A stretch of DNA of 52,310 nt from Methanomassiliicoccales archaeon (lineage in GTDB: Archaea; Thermoplasmatota; Thermoplasmata; RBG-16-68-12; SOIM01). Shown in pieces: positions 23,013 through 31,936 of this stretch. A program made the translations under genes and the position numbers. The stretch's first letter is position 1, and every line of letters begins with the position of its first letter. Under the pieces are notes generated by a model. That model ran no database searches, had not been told where the DNA came from, and saw only the letters and a list, made by a program, of their open reading frames with translations. The stretch spans positions 1-52,310 of the forward strand of contig JAUVGH010000013.1 of assembly GCA_030593885.1 (NCBI GenBank). Direction: 5' to 3'.

Positions 23013-24986
23013 ATGAGACCGGGAGAGGAGAAGTACCCGCACATTTTCAGTCCAGGCAAGATCGGGAAGCTGGAGGCAAAGAACAGGATCAAGTACGCGT
23101 CCACAGAGACCAACTTCTGCGACAGGGACGGATTCGTAACGGACAAGGAGATCGCCTACATGGAGGCCCAGGCCAAGGGCGGTTCTGGGATTGTCACAAC
23201 TCAAGGCGCTTATACTGACGAGAAGGGGGAGGCCAGAGGCTACGTTGGAATGGCCGGCATCTGGGATGACAAGTTCCTACCTGGTTTGAAGAAGATCGCG
23301 GATGTCATACGGGAGAACGATTCGCTTTCATGTGCCCAGTTGATGCACTGTGGGAGGTACGGCGGCGTCGGCTTGGAGTATTGTGCCGGTCCATCGGCCG
23401 TTGATCAGAAGATACCGCTCTTCCATCCGGTCAGGGAGATGTCGGTCGATGACATCCAGCAATGCGTACAGGAACACGTCGACGGAGCCAGGAGGATCGT
23501 GGAAGCCGGTTACGACATGATGGAGATCTCCGGCATTGTGGGCTACTTGATAGCCAATTTCGTTTCAAAATTCACCAACAAGAGGACGGACGAGTATGGC
23601 GGCGATATTCGTGGACGATCCAAGATTATGATAGACATTCTGAAAGGTATTAGGAAGGAAGTGGGCAACGATTTCCCGGTTGGCATCAGGCTTTGCGCGG
23701 AAGAACTGATAGACGATAGAGGTGGAAACACTCCGGAAGAGAGTCTTGAGACCATCAAGATTGCAGATGAGCTGGGTGTGGACTTCCACAGCGTCACGGC
23801 AGGCTGGCAGGAATCTCCTATTTCCGTTATCACCAGGGACTGTGAGATGGGTAGCTGGCTGTACATTGCAGAAAGAGTAAAGAAGCACGTCAAAGCACCC
23901 GTTGTGATGGCGTACAGGTTGTTTGTACCGGAACATCCAGAGGCGGCAATAGCCGCTGGGAATCTGGACTTCTGGGAGGCCTGCAGACCGATGATCGCCG
24001 ACCCTGCACTGCCGAACAAGATAGCCGAGGACCGACAGCAGGACATCATACCCTGCACTGCGTGCAATCTCTGCCTGACCAGGCTGTTCAGGGACCAACC
24101 CATATTGTGCATGGTGAGACCCAATCTCGGACATGAAGGGGAGCCGGAATGGGGATACTACGGTTTCGAGCCAGCACCCGAGAAGAGAACAGTTTCAGTA
24201 ATCGGTGCCGGACCTGGAGGTCTTCAGTGTGCAGCCGTCGCTGCCGAGAGGGGTCATGACGTAACCGTCTACGAGAAGGAGGACCATATCGGTGGTCAAG
24301 CGTATACTGCATCCATGGGTCCCTACGGCGATGATGAATTGATGCGGCCGATCAAGCAATTGGAGGCCCAATGCAAGAAATATGGAGTCAAGTTCGAGCT
24401 CAACACGGTGGCTTCACGAAAGATATTTCCCAGGCCTCATACGGGACTTCCAACGCCAGGTGCGATCGTGCTGGCAACAGGCGCGACGCCCAAGGCCGAC
24501 TACATTCCGGGATCGGACAAGCCACACGTGGTCAATTGCATGGATGTCGTTGAGAGCAAGGCGGAACTGGGTGAGAATATCGTCATCATCGGCGGTACGG
24601 CAATGGGCGTATCCACGGCACAGTTCTTGGCTCACAAGGGCGGTCACAATATCTCTATCATCGGAGAACAGAAGAAGCTGGGGATGGACATAGACGCTTC
24701 CTATCGATGGCGGTACATGAAGAAGTTGAGAGAAGGCAACGTGCAGCTCTACACGAGCGCCAGGGTCAAGAAGATCAAGGACGAAGGTGTCAAGATCATA
24801 ACCGCGGAGGGGAAGCAGGTCATACCGGCAGATACGGTGGTAATCGCCACGATGGTGTCGAACGACGACCTGTTCTTCAAGCTGTACGATTTCTGTGAAG
24901 AGATGTACCTGATCGGGGACTCAGCAGCACCGAGGAACCAGACGCAGGCCATCAGAGAGGGCTTCCTGACAGGAATGAGAATCTAA
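23013..24986 (+). CDS. FadH/old-yellow-enzyme family iron-sulfur flavoprotein (2,4-dienoyl-CoA reductase-like)
   Basis: 657 residues. An FMN TIM barrel occupies roughly 1-340 (HIFSPGKIGKLEAKNRI start, CAQLMHCGRYG, YLIANFVSKFTNKRTDEYGG). A cluster motif C-x2-C-x2-C-x11-C follows near 347-365 (CTACNLC...LC). The C-terminal half is an FAD/NAD(P) module with IGAGPGGLQCA near 396 and a second Rossmann motif IIGGTAMGVSTA. The family reduces activated C=C bonds, as in FadH, BaiCD and trimethylamine dehydrogenase relatives. Beside a dearomatising reductase, a cyclic or unsaturated acyl-CoA intermediate is an attractive substrate, but this is inference. The start at ATG 23013 follows a strong GGAGGAGG. 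Confidence 0.82.
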   Translation: MRPGEEKYPHIFSPGKIGKLEAKNRIKYASTETNFCDRDGFVTDKEIAYMEAQAKGGSGIVTTQGAYTDEKGEARGYVGMAGIWDDKFLPGLKKIADVIRENDSLSCAQLMHCGRYGGVGLEYCAGPSAVDQKIPLFHPVREMSVDDIQQCVQEHVDGARRIVEAGYDMMEISGIVGYLIANFVSKFTNKRTDEYGGDIRGRSKIMIDILKGIRKEVGNDFPVGIRLCAEELIDDRGGNTPEESLETIKIADELGVDFHSVTAGWQESPISVITRDCEMGSWLYIAERVKKHVKAPVVMAYRLFVPEHPEAAIAAGNLDFWEACRPMIADPALPNKIAEDRQQDIIPCTACNLCLTRLFRDQPILCMVRPNLGHEGEPEWGYYGFEPAPEKRTVSVIGAGPGGLQCAAVAAERGHDVTVYEKEDHIGGQAYTASMGPYGDDELMRPIKQLEAQCKKYGVKFELNTVASRKIFPRPHTGLPTPGAIVLATGATPKADYIPGSDKPHVVNCMDVVESKAELGENIVIIGGTAMGVSTAQFLAHKGGHNISIIGEQKKLGMDIDASYRWRYMKKLREGNVQLYTSARVKKIKDEGVKIITAEGKQVIPADTVVIATMVSNDDLFFKLYDFCEEMYLIGDSAAPRNQTQAIREGFLTGMRI

Positions 24987-24995
24987 GGTGTTCGA

Positions 24996-25484
24996 ATGGA
25001 TATCCCATTGGAGAAGAAGTTCAACATGCTCAGCCAGATACAGAGAGCGTCCCATTTCGAATGGTTGAGGGCGGCGAAGGAATTGTGTCCGGATGTGAGC
25101 GAATTGGATCTTGTTCTCAAGTACTGGGAGATCGTCGGGCACGATACCGCCAAGAACTACCTGAAGCATCTGGACCCTGAGAAACCTCTTCCTGAACAGA
25201 TCGCCAAGAACTTCGTGTTTAGTAGTCAAGCAATGGGTGAGGACGCCGAGTTCGTCGAGGGGAAGGATGAGAAGGAGGCGTTCGCGCAGCATGTAGGTTG
25301 TCCCTGGTTCGAGTGGCATCAAAGACTTGACAAAATGGATCAGGACCAGGCCGGTTGTGACAAGTGGCTGGAGACCTTTGTGGACGACATCAACAAGGAG
25401 ATGGGAACGAACCTGAAATGGGAAACGGTCAAGTCTATACCGAAAGGGGACGAGGTCTGCCTTAGGCGGTTCTGGGTTGAATGA
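24996..25484 (+). CDS. ATC-hydrolase-like protein (L-2-amino-thiazoline-4-carboxylate hydrolase family), tentative
   Basis: 162 residues with no signal peptide or membrane segment. The C-terminal third has widely spaced cysteines in the order GCPWFEW ... GCDKW ... GDEVCLRRFWV. This resembles the PF14196-type L-2-amino-thiazoline-4-carboxylate hydrolase fold, in which such a C...C...GD..C pattern recurs; many family members are uncharacterised and act on other substrates. The N-terminus is helical (NMLSQIQRASHFEWLRAAKE). It starts 9 nt after the flavoprotein gene with AAGGTG upstream. The family call is from motif memory only. Confidence 0.5.
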   Translation: MDIPLEKKFNMLSQIQRASHFEWLRAAKELCPDVSELDLVLKYWEIVGHDTAKNYLKHLDPEKPLPEQIAKNFVFSSQAMGEDAEFVEGKDEKEAFAQHVGCPWFEWHQRLDKMDQDQAGCDKWLETFVDDINKEMGTNLKWETVKSIPKGDEVCLRRFWVE

Positions 25485-25568
25485 GCCTCTGCAAAAAGAC
25501 TAATAGAGCAGTTAGTATTCCTTTGAATGTCACCTGAATGATTGGTGAAAAGGGGGTCTGGAGGAGAG

Positions 25569-27464
25569 ATGGCTATCTCAAATGTGGCTGGTAAACCCGG
25601 GGAGAAAACGCTCCTACTCGGCAACGAGGCCATCGCGAGAGGTTTTATCGAAGGTGGGTTGCGTGTCGGCGCATCTTATCCCGGGACTCCCGCTTCTGAG
25701 ATCCTCAACACCCTGATCAATGTCGGAGACAAGTATGGCATCTACACGGAATGGTCCACGAACGAGAAGGTGGCCGCCGAGGTGGCCATATCCACCGCAA
25801 TCAGCGGTTTGCGTTCCATGGTCTCGATGAAAGGCGTCGGCGTCAACGTTGCTTCTGAGCCTTTCCAGGCATTCTCATACATGGGCACCGTGGGTGGCAT
25901 TGTTCTTGTTTCCGCAGATGATGTTGGCATGCACAGCTCCCACACCGAACAGGATAACCGTTTCTTTGCCAGGGAGGCGTACTTACCAATCTTCGAACCT
26001 CCCGGTCCAAAGGGCGCGCATCAAATGGCCAAGGCCGCTTTGGACTACTCCGAGAAATGGGGTCAACCTGTCATGTTCCGCACCACCACAAGGATCGGAC
26101 ATTCCGCTGCCGATATCACTCTGGGGCCGATCCAGAAGACCAAAGAGAAGGGCGAATTCAAGCGGGATCCCAGTCGATGGGTCAATCTTCCGGTCAATGC
26201 CAGGCGGATGAGAAGAGAGCTCATAGAAAGAATGGAGAAGATCGGGGAGGAAGTGGAGAGTATCCCATTCAACCAGATCGTCGCAGAAGGTGACGGTCAG
26301 TTCGGCGTGATTTCGTGTGGCGTTACATTCAACGTGGTCAGAGAAGCGTTCAAGGCCATGGATCTGGGCGACAAGATTGGGCTCATGAAGGTCGGTACTC
26401 CATATCCCCTTCCAAAGAAGATGGTCCAGCGATTCCTTGCCTCGAACGAACGTGTTCTTATCGTCGAAGAAGTGGAGCCGTTCGTGGAGACACAGGTGAA
26501 GAGTCTGGCTCATGAAGGGTCCTTGAGCACGCAGATCCTGGGAAAGGAGCACATCCCGCTGGCAGGCGAATCGGGTCCAAGAGAGGTCCTCATGGGCCTT
26601 AGCCAGTTCATGGGCATGAAACCTCCTCATCGGTTCGAGCGGGCGGACAGAATATGGAAGGAAGCACAAGCTCTGATACCTCCCAGACCTCCGGTTCTCT
26701 GCCCAGGTTGCGGTCATCGAACCGCCTTCTTCGCTATCAATGTGGTCGAGAAGAAGCTCGGTCTCAAGAAGGAAGGGGGGATAGTCAAACCCTCCGACAT
26801 CGGTTGTTACACCTTAGGCTACCAGAGTCCTCTGAACGCAGTCGATACCAACTACTGCATGGGGTCCAGCATCGGGGCATCATCCGGGTTCTCACACGTC
26901 ATTGACAACAAGATCGTGTGCACCATTGGCGATTCTACCTTCTTCCACTCGGGCATCCCTCCGCTTTTGAACGCGGTCTACAACAAGGCTGACATCAACG
27001 TGGTGGTACTGGACAACAGCACAACGGCGATGACCGGGTTCCAGCCGCACCCGGGCGTTGGAAAAACTGCAACGGGTCAGGATACGAAGTGTGTGCTCAT
27101 CGAGGACGTCGCTAAGGCATGTGGAGCTGACACTGTGGACGTGGTCGGCTCTCTGGACCTGGATGGACTCGTGGAAGCCCTGGAGAAGGCCGTGAACACC
27201 AGTGGAGTTTCCGTCGTGGTCGCAAGACAACCGTGCGTCCTATTGGACGTCAGGACCAGATTGAAGGAAGGAGAGAAGATCAATAAGTACCAGGTCGACC
27301 AGGAACTCTGCACAAAATGCGAACTCTGCCTGAACCTCTTCGGATGTCCAGCATTCCGTAAGATCGATGATGTGATTGATGTGGACCTCGCCCTGTGCAA
27401 CGGCTGCGCCGCTTGCGCGAACATCCTGGTGTGCCCCCAGGAAGCCTTCAAGGAGGTGGACTAG
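25569..27464 (+). CDS. iorA: Indolepyruvate:ferredoxin oxidoreductase, alpha subunit
   Basis: A 631-residue thiamine-diphosphate oxidoreductase. The N-terminal pyrimidine-binding domain (ASYPGTPASEIL, EKVAAEVAISTAI) is followed by the TPP domain with CPGCGHRTAFFAINV and GDSTFFHSGIPPLL...DNSTTAMTGFQPHPG. Two C-terminal [4Fe-4S] motifs follow (CTKCELC...C and CNGCAAC...C). It oxidatively decarboxylates aryl-2-oxoacids to aryl-acyl-CoA and reduced ferredoxin. ATG 25569 is chosen for GGAGGAGAG just upstream. Upstream and downstream genes (aminotransferase, ferredoxin, AOR) suit amino acid fermentation. Phenylglyoxylate as substrate, giving benzoyl-CoA, is a possible alternative use. Confidence 0.9.
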   Translation: MAISNVAGKPGEKTLLLGNEAIARGFIEGGLRVGASYPGTPASEILNTLINVGDKYGIYTEWSTNEKVAAEVAISTAISGLRSMVSMKGVGVNVASEPFQAFSYMGTVGGIVLVSADDVGMHSSHTEQDNRFFAREAYLPIFEPPGPKGAHQMAKAALDYSEKWGQPVMFRTTTRIGHSAADITLGPIQKTKEKGEFKRDPSRWVNLPVNARRMRRELIERMEKIGEEVESIPFNQIVAEGDGQFGVISCGVTFNVVREAFKAMDLGDKIGLMKVGTPYPLPKKMVQRFLASNERVLIVEEVEPFVETQVKSLAHEGSLSTQILGKEHIPLAGESGPREVLMGLSQFMGMKPPHRFERADRIWKEAQALIPPRPPVLCPGCGHRTAFFAINVVEKKLGLKKEGGIVKPSDIGCYTLGYQSPLNAVDTNYCMGSSIGASSGFSHVIDNKIVCTIGDSTFFHSGIPPLLNAVYNKADINVVVLDNSTTAMTGFQPHPGVGKTATGQDTKCVLIEDVAKACGADTVDVVGSLDLDGLVEALEKAVNTSGVSVVVARQPCVLLDVRTRLKEGEKINKYQVDQELCTKCELCLNLFGCPAFRKIDDVIDVDLALCNGCAACANILVCPQEAFKEVD

Positions 27465-28064
27465 GTGGCGGTTGATGTCAAGGTGGTGCTTGCCGGTGTT
27501 GGCGGTCAGGGCGCAGTACTGGCCGGCTATGTTCTTGCAGCCTCTGCTATCAAGGAAGGACTCTCGGTCAGGACCTACGGAGATATGGGCATGTCCAGAA
27601 GGGGCGGTTCCGTGAGCTCGTTCGTCAACATCTTCGACAAAGAAGGCACATCTGCGACCGCGGTCGGAACTGCAGATCTTTTGGTGGGATTGGAGCCCAT
27701 TGAAGCAGTTCGGTACTGCAGATATCTCAAAGAAGATGGGATCGTGGTGGTCAACTCGTATCTTATCTTACCATCAACTGTCGGAAAGAAGGAGAGAGCA
27801 GAACTATCTGAGGTCCAAAACCTCCTAGAATTCCTCAAGAAGAACTTCAAGAAAACCATCGTTTTTGACGCTAATAAGATCGCTTGCGAGATTGACTCAC
27901 TCACGACAAACGTTGTCATGCTGGGTGCCGCCTTTTCGACCGGAAAAATACCCGTTTCGACCGAAACATTCAAACAGACGCTACGAGATTCATTTGCCCC
28001 CAAAATCGCCGAGATGAACATCGAGGCGTTCACGAGAGGGTACGATGAGTGTAGTGGAAAGTGA
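27465..28064 (+). CDS. iorB: Indolepyruvate:ferredoxin oxidoreductase, beta subunit
   Basis: A 199-residue gamma-domain-like subunit. The N-terminal VKVVLAGVGGQGAVLAGYVL is the family signature, followed by TYGDMGMSRRGGSVSSFVNI. It binds CoA and completes the oxidoreductase. The GTG start immediately follows the alpha-subunit stop with no gap, and GGAGGTGG lies about 6 nt ahead inside the upstream gene, so expression is coupled. Its end touches the start region of the aminotransferase gene. Confidence 0.9.
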   Translation: MAVDVKVVLAGVGGQGAVLAGYVLAASAIKEGLSVRTYGDMGMSRRGGSVSSFVNIFDKEGTSATAVGTADLLVGLEPIEAVRYCRYLKEDGIVVVNSYLILPSTVGKKERAELSEVQNLLEFLKKNFKKTIVFDANKIACEIDSLTTNVVMLGAAFSTGKIPVSTETFKQTLRDSFAPKIAEMNIEAFTRGYDECSGK

Positions 28065-28078
28065 AAGAGGAGAGTGAC

Positions 28079-29212
28079 ATGTTTTCAAGTCGTATGGACA
28101 ATATTGAGCAATCAGGTATCAGGAAGATCTTCGGCATGGCGGACGAGAAGTCCATACATCTTGGGATCGGAGAGCCGGATTTCAACCCACCACCGCACAT
28201 TGCTGTCGCCTTGAAGGAAGCGGTTGATGCTGGATACAACAAGTATTCGCCCGTGCTCGGACTGCCCGAGCTGAGAGAGGCCCTGATCGAGAGGATGCGA
28301 AGGTACAAGCCTGACGTGACCGTCGACAACATAATGGTAACTATGGGAGCCTCTTCCGGATTGGCGCTTTCCTCAATGGCGTTCTACGAGCCGGGTGACG
28401 AGATACTCTTCCCAGATCCGGGATTCGTGTTCTACAAGCCCCACTCGATACTCTACAAGGCCAAGCCGATCTGCTATGCACTCAGGCACGAGCACAACTA
28501 TATTCCCCAAGTGGATGAGATCAACGAACTTGTCACTAAGAACACCAAAGCGATAATCACCAACTCGCCTTCGAACCCTTGTGGTTCGACTTTCCCCAAG
28601 GATGTGGTCAGGGGGATAATAGAGGTCGCGGAGGACAACAACATGGTGGTAATCTCCGACGAGGTCTACGACGAGATAATCTACGAGGGGGAACACCATT
28701 CCTTCCTGGGAGATTATGAGAATGTCGTACACCTGAACTCCTTCTCCAAGACATTCGCCATGACCGGCTGGAGGATAGGCTACATGGTCAGTTCTCCCGA
28801 TATCATCGAGCACATCTCCCGGCTTCAGTACTACGCCATCGCATGCCCGTCCACACCTCTTCAGAGAGCTTGTCTGGCGGGTCTGCAGGGTCCCAAGGAC
28901 TTCATCGCCGACATGGTCTCCCACTTCAAGCACAGAAGGGATGTCATCGTTGACAGGTTGAATGCCATCGACGGCTTCAGCTGCCTCAAGCCCACGGGCG
29001 CCTTCTACGTCTTCCCGTCATATGACTTCAAGATCGACGATACTGACCTCACCATGCACATTCTGAAGGCAGGAGTTGTCTCTACATACGGATCCGCCTT
29101 CGGGAACCGGGGCAAAGGGCACATCAGGTTCTCATACGCTAACTCCGTCGAAAACATTGAAAAGGGAATGGACATTGTCAGAGATGCAGTTTCGGAGCTG
29201 GAAAGAAACTAA
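28079..29212 (+). CDS. Class I/II aminotransferase (AspC/aromatic type)
   Basis: A 377-residue PLP enzyme. It has the LGIGEPDFNPPPHI entry loop, NSPSNPCGSTF, the cofactor lysine in NSFSKTFAMTGWRIGY, and a late RFSYANSVENIEKG arginine region. It removes the amino group of aromatic or branched amino acids to 2-oxoacids, which IorAB next door can decarboxylate. The ATG at 28079 has AGAGGAGAG upstream; an earlier ATG at 28061 overlaps iorB and lacks this. Substrate range cannot be read from the sequence, but aromatic amino acids fit the operon. Confidence 0.85.
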   Translation: MFSSRMDNIEQSGIRKIFGMADEKSIHLGIGEPDFNPPPHIAVALKEAVDAGYNKYSPVLGLPELREALIERMRRYKPDVTVDNIMVTMGASSGLALSSMAFYEPGDEILFPDPGFVFYKPHSILYKAKPICYALRHEHNYIPQVDEINELVTKNTKAIITNSPSNPCGSTFPKDVVRGIIEVAEDNNMVVISDEVYDEIIYEGEHHSFLGDYENVVHLNSFSKTFAMTGWRIGYMVSSPDIIEHISRLQYYAIACPSTPLQRACLAGLQGPKDFIADMVSHFKHRRDVIVDRLNAIDGFSCLKPTGAFYVFPSYDFKIDDTDLTMHILKAGVVSTYGSAFGNRGKGHIRFSYANSVENIEKGMDIVRDAVSELERN

Positions 29213-29220
29213 GTGGTCCA

Positions 29221-29700
29221 ATGGGCAAACTGGTGTTCGATGCGAATTTGTGCACTGGCTGCAGAGCTTGTGAACTAGCTTGCAGTTTCAAGAAGGAAGA
29301 AGTTTTCTCTCCGACCAAGTCCAGGGTCCGCGTTGTGAAGATAGATGAGGAAGGGGTCGACGTCCCTGTTGGCTGTGAACATTGTGATGATGCCCCTTGT
29401 ATCGCCGTTTGTCCCGTTGATGCGTTGTATGAAGATGTGGAAACAGGGGCCGTCCTGATAAATCATGACACCTGCATCGGCTGTAGATTGTGCATTCCAG
29501 CCTGTCCTTTTGCTGCGATTTCCCATGATCCTGTTGCAAAGAGGGTGTACAAGTGCGACATGTGCCACGGCGAACCTGAGTGCGTCAAGTGGTGCTTCAC
29601 TGGTGCGATCAAATATCTGGAATCGCTTGAAGAGTACACGCGGGAGAAGAGGAAGGTGATAGCCGAGAAAGTCTCGGAAGGAACGGGGGTCGGCCAATGA
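29221..29700 (+). CDS. Polyferredoxin, electron-transfer subunit for aldehyde oxidoreductase (HycB/AorB-like)
   Basis: A 159-residue four-cluster ferredoxin of the DmsB/HycB type. Its motifs are CTGCRACELAC, CEHCDDAPCIAVCP, CIGCRLCIPACP and CDMCHGEPECVKWC. In known heteromeric AORs such a protein links the tungsten subunit to ferredoxin or NAD. Its stop overlaps the aor ATG (ATGA), tying the two proteins together. No signal peptide is present, so it acts in the cytoplasm. Confidence 0.85.
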   Translation: MGKLVFDANLCTGCRACELACSFKKEEVFSPTKSRVRVVKIDEEGVDVPVGCEHCDDAPCIAVCPVDALYEDVETGAVLINHDTCIGCRLCIPACPFAAISHDPVAKRVYKCDMCHGEPECVKWCFTGAIKYLESLEEYTREKRKVIAEKVSEGTGVGQ

Positions 29701-31691
29701 CGTTCAACCTGGGAGGTTATGCTGGCAAAGAGTTGCATGTAGACCTCACTCGCGAGAAGATCACCAAGGTAGAACTTTCAGAAGCAGACTGCAAGAGGTT
29801 CATCGGCGGTCGCGGTATGGATGCCAAGACCCTGTTCGATTCTGTTTCACCTGGTACGAATCCTCTTGGTCCTGGAAATGTTGTCTGTCTATCAACTGGT
29901 CCCATTGCCGGTCTTCTTGGTCCAACAACTGGAAGGGTGAACGTTGCGAGCAAATCCCCACTGACGGGGATCTATGGTAACGCAAATGCAGGCACTAATT
30001 TCGGCCCTGAGATCAAGTACGCTGGCTATGATAGAATTGTGATTCGAGGCAGGGCAAAGAAACCCGTTTACATTTCAATTGAGGATGATGACGTTCAGAT
30101 ACGGGACGCGAAACACTTGTGGGGAGAAGGCGTCTTCGAGACCAACTACCGTTTGCAGGAAGAGCACAACGGTTACGATACCAAGGTGGCTGCCATCGGT
30201 CCAGCTGCTGAGAAAGGAGTTCTGTACGGTAGCGTGATATTCGACTTCTGGGACGCCGCTGGGAGGTCTGGTGTAGGTTCGGTCATCGCATCCAAGAACC
30301 TCAAGGCAATCGCGGCAACAGGCACTGGAGAGCTCAAGGTCGCGGACGTGGACAGGTATCGAGAAGTGATCGAGGACGGATGGAAGGGCATTCTGGAAGA
30401 TCCTGGATTCAAGACCGGGGAGCATTCTTCATTGGGTACATTAGTGTGCGTCGGCTGGGGCAACGCCCAAGGCTGGCTGGCAACAAAGAACTTCACCGAG
30501 GGTGAGTTCGACGGAGCCGACGGCATCAGCGGCGAGGAGTTCCGGGACAAGTATTCCACAAAGGACACTCCACTACCCGGTGGAAGGGCGTGCATGTCGT
30601 GTCCCAACAGATGCAAGAGGTTCGGAAGGATCGAGAAAGGGAAGTATGCTGGCACCAAGGGGAACATCGAGTTCGAAGGCGTCGGTGCGTTCGGTTCCAA
30701 GTGCGGCGTTTCTGATATGGAAGCTGTTTTCCATGCCTACATGCTGGCCAACGATTACGGAATGGATTGCATCTCATGTGGCAACACGATCGCTTTGTTC
30801 ATGGAACTGTTCGAGAAGGGGATTCTCACCAAGAAGGATACTGGCGGCCTCAACCTGAAATTCGGCAACGGGGACGCGATGGTGGAGATGGTGCATCGGA
30901 TCGGCAACAAGCAAGGCAAGCTCGGAGAACTTGGTGCACTGGGTACCAAGAGAGCAGCCAGGATGATCGGGAAAGGTGCTCAGAAGTACGAGACCACCAT
31001 CAAGGGAATGGAGACCATAGTTTGTGATCCAAGGGCATCCAAAGGATTCGGTTTCGGGTACGCAGTTGGGAGCAGAGGTTCTGACCATCTTAGAGCGCAT
31101 CCGGTCTTCGAGATGCTAAGAATCCCAGAAGATGTCGGGAAGGAGATATTCGGTTCGAGTGAGTCGGTCACGCTGAGAACATACGGCGGGAAGGTCAACA
31201 TGGTCGTCTGGCACGAGAACGTTGCAGCGATTTCTGACTCCATGGGCACATGCAGATTCATGCATGCCTCTTACTATGCCGGTTATCCGATCCCAGAGAT
31301 GCTTGCCAAATCAAAAGGCGGAAAAGATACTCATTCCATCAAGTACCACGAATGGATCTCAGCTGCGACCGGAATGGAACTGGACTATTATGGAATGCTC
31401 GAGGCGGGAGACAGGATCGTCAACCTCGAGAGGGCCATTAACGTGAGATTCGGCATAAGGAGGAAGGATGACACCCTGCCCAGGAGATTCATTGAGGAAC
31501 CCCTCACCTCGGGTGCGGCCAAAGGCCAAACATTTCCCGAGGACAGGCTCAACAAGATGATCGACCACTACTACCGGATCCGTGGCTGGGATGCGAAGAC
31601 GGGTCTTCAGAAGAAGACGAAGTTGATCAACTCAGGGCTGAAGGACGTGGCAGAGGACCTCGGAAAGAGGAAGCTCCTGGCCAAGAAGTGA
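29697..31691 (+). CDS. aor: Aldehyde:ferredoxin oxidoreductase, tungsten-containing
   Basis: A 664-residue AFOR-family enzyme. The N-terminal GGYAGKELHVDLTREKI and GRGMDAKTLFD, pterin-binding GPIAGLLGPTTGRVNVASKSP, cluster cysteines C299, C302 and C306 (CMSCPNRC), and a distant C519 (GTCRF) are all in place. It oxidises aldehydes to acids, or runs in reverse, exchanging electrons with ferredoxin. In this operon it would handle arylacetaldehydes arising from IorAB side reactions and supply or consume reduced ferredoxin. Benzaldehyde is an equally sensible substrate given the reductase nearby. Confidence 0.9.
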   Translation: MTFNLGGYAGKELHVDLTREKITKVELSEADCKRFIGGRGMDAKTLFDSVSPGTNPLGPGNVVCLSTGPIAGLLGPTTGRVNVASKSPLTGIYGNANAGTNFGPEIKYAGYDRIVIRGRAKKPVYISIEDDDVQIRDAKHLWGEGVFETNYRLQEEHNGYDTKVAAIGPAAEKGVLYGSVIFDFWDAAGRSGVGSVIASKNLKAIAATGTGELKVADVDRYREVIEDGWKGILEDPGFKTGEHSSLGTLVCVGWGNAQGWLATKNFTEGEFDGADGISGEEFRDKYSTKDTPLPGGRACMSCPNRCKRFGRIEKGKYAGTKGNIEFEGVGAFGSKCGVSDMEAVFHAYMLANDYGMDCISCGNTIALFMELFEKGILTKKDTGGLNLKFGNGDAMVEMVHRIGNKQGKLGELGALGTKRAARMIGKGAQKYETTIKGMETIVCDPRASKGFGFGYAVGSRGSDHLRAHPVFEMLRIPEDVGKEIFGSSESVTLRTYGGKVNMVVWHENVAAISDSMGTCRFMHASYYAGYPIPEMLAKSKGGKDTHSIKYHEWISAATGMELDYYGMLEAGDRIVNLERAINVRFGIRRKDDTLPRRFIEEPLTSGAAKGQTFPEDRLNKMIDHYYRIRGWDAKTGLQKKTKLINSGLKDVAEDLGKRKLLAKK

Positions 31692-31696
31692 TCGCG

Positions 31697-31882
31697 ATGC
31701 CAGTATGCAAGTTGTGCAAGAGAAGGATCGACCTCACCAAGAAGTTCGAGAGGGTGTACAAGTGCTCCAAGTGCGGGAGCGCGGTGTGCAAGGACCACTA
31801 CAAGGAGACCAAAGAATTGTGCTATGCGTGTGCTGGGAAGGATGTCACTCCCAAGAGAAGGTCTTTTGTGAGACGGGTCTAG
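31697..31882 (+). CDS. Small zinc-finger protein
   Basis: A 61-residue protein with paired metal knuckles: C-x2-C (VCKLCKRR), C-x2-C (KCSKCGSA), then VCKDHYKE and C-x2-C (LCYACAGK). This gives about eight ligands for two zinc ions, with a basic C-terminal tail (PKRRSFVRRV). This resembles small archaeal treble-clef or B-box-like proteins and may bind nucleic acid or protein. ATG 31697 is preferred over GTG 31688, which overlaps the aor stop. It may be a passenger at the end of the operon. Confidence 0.7.
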   Translation: MPVCKLCKRRIDLTKKFERVYKCSKCGSAVCKDHYKETKELCYACAGKDVTPKRRSFVRRV

Positions 31883-31895
31883 TAGGGACGATAGC

Positions 31896-31906
31896 GATTT
31901 ATACTC
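31896..31906 (+). promoter_or_regulatory. TATA box for the PIN-domain gene pair
   Basis: GATTTATACTC is centred about 36 nt upstream of ATG 31937, giving a predicted leader of about 10 nt. It separates this pair from the aor operon. Confidence 0.5.
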
Positions 31907-31936
31907 TGCCAGCGTTGCCAATGTCGGAGTGGACTT

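Noticed and set aside
25499-25516. ACTAA...TTAGT inverted repeat before iorA as operator or terminator
   Set aside because: Only 5 bp per arm with an 8-nt loop and no T-run after it; this is expected by chance in A/T-rich leader sequence.
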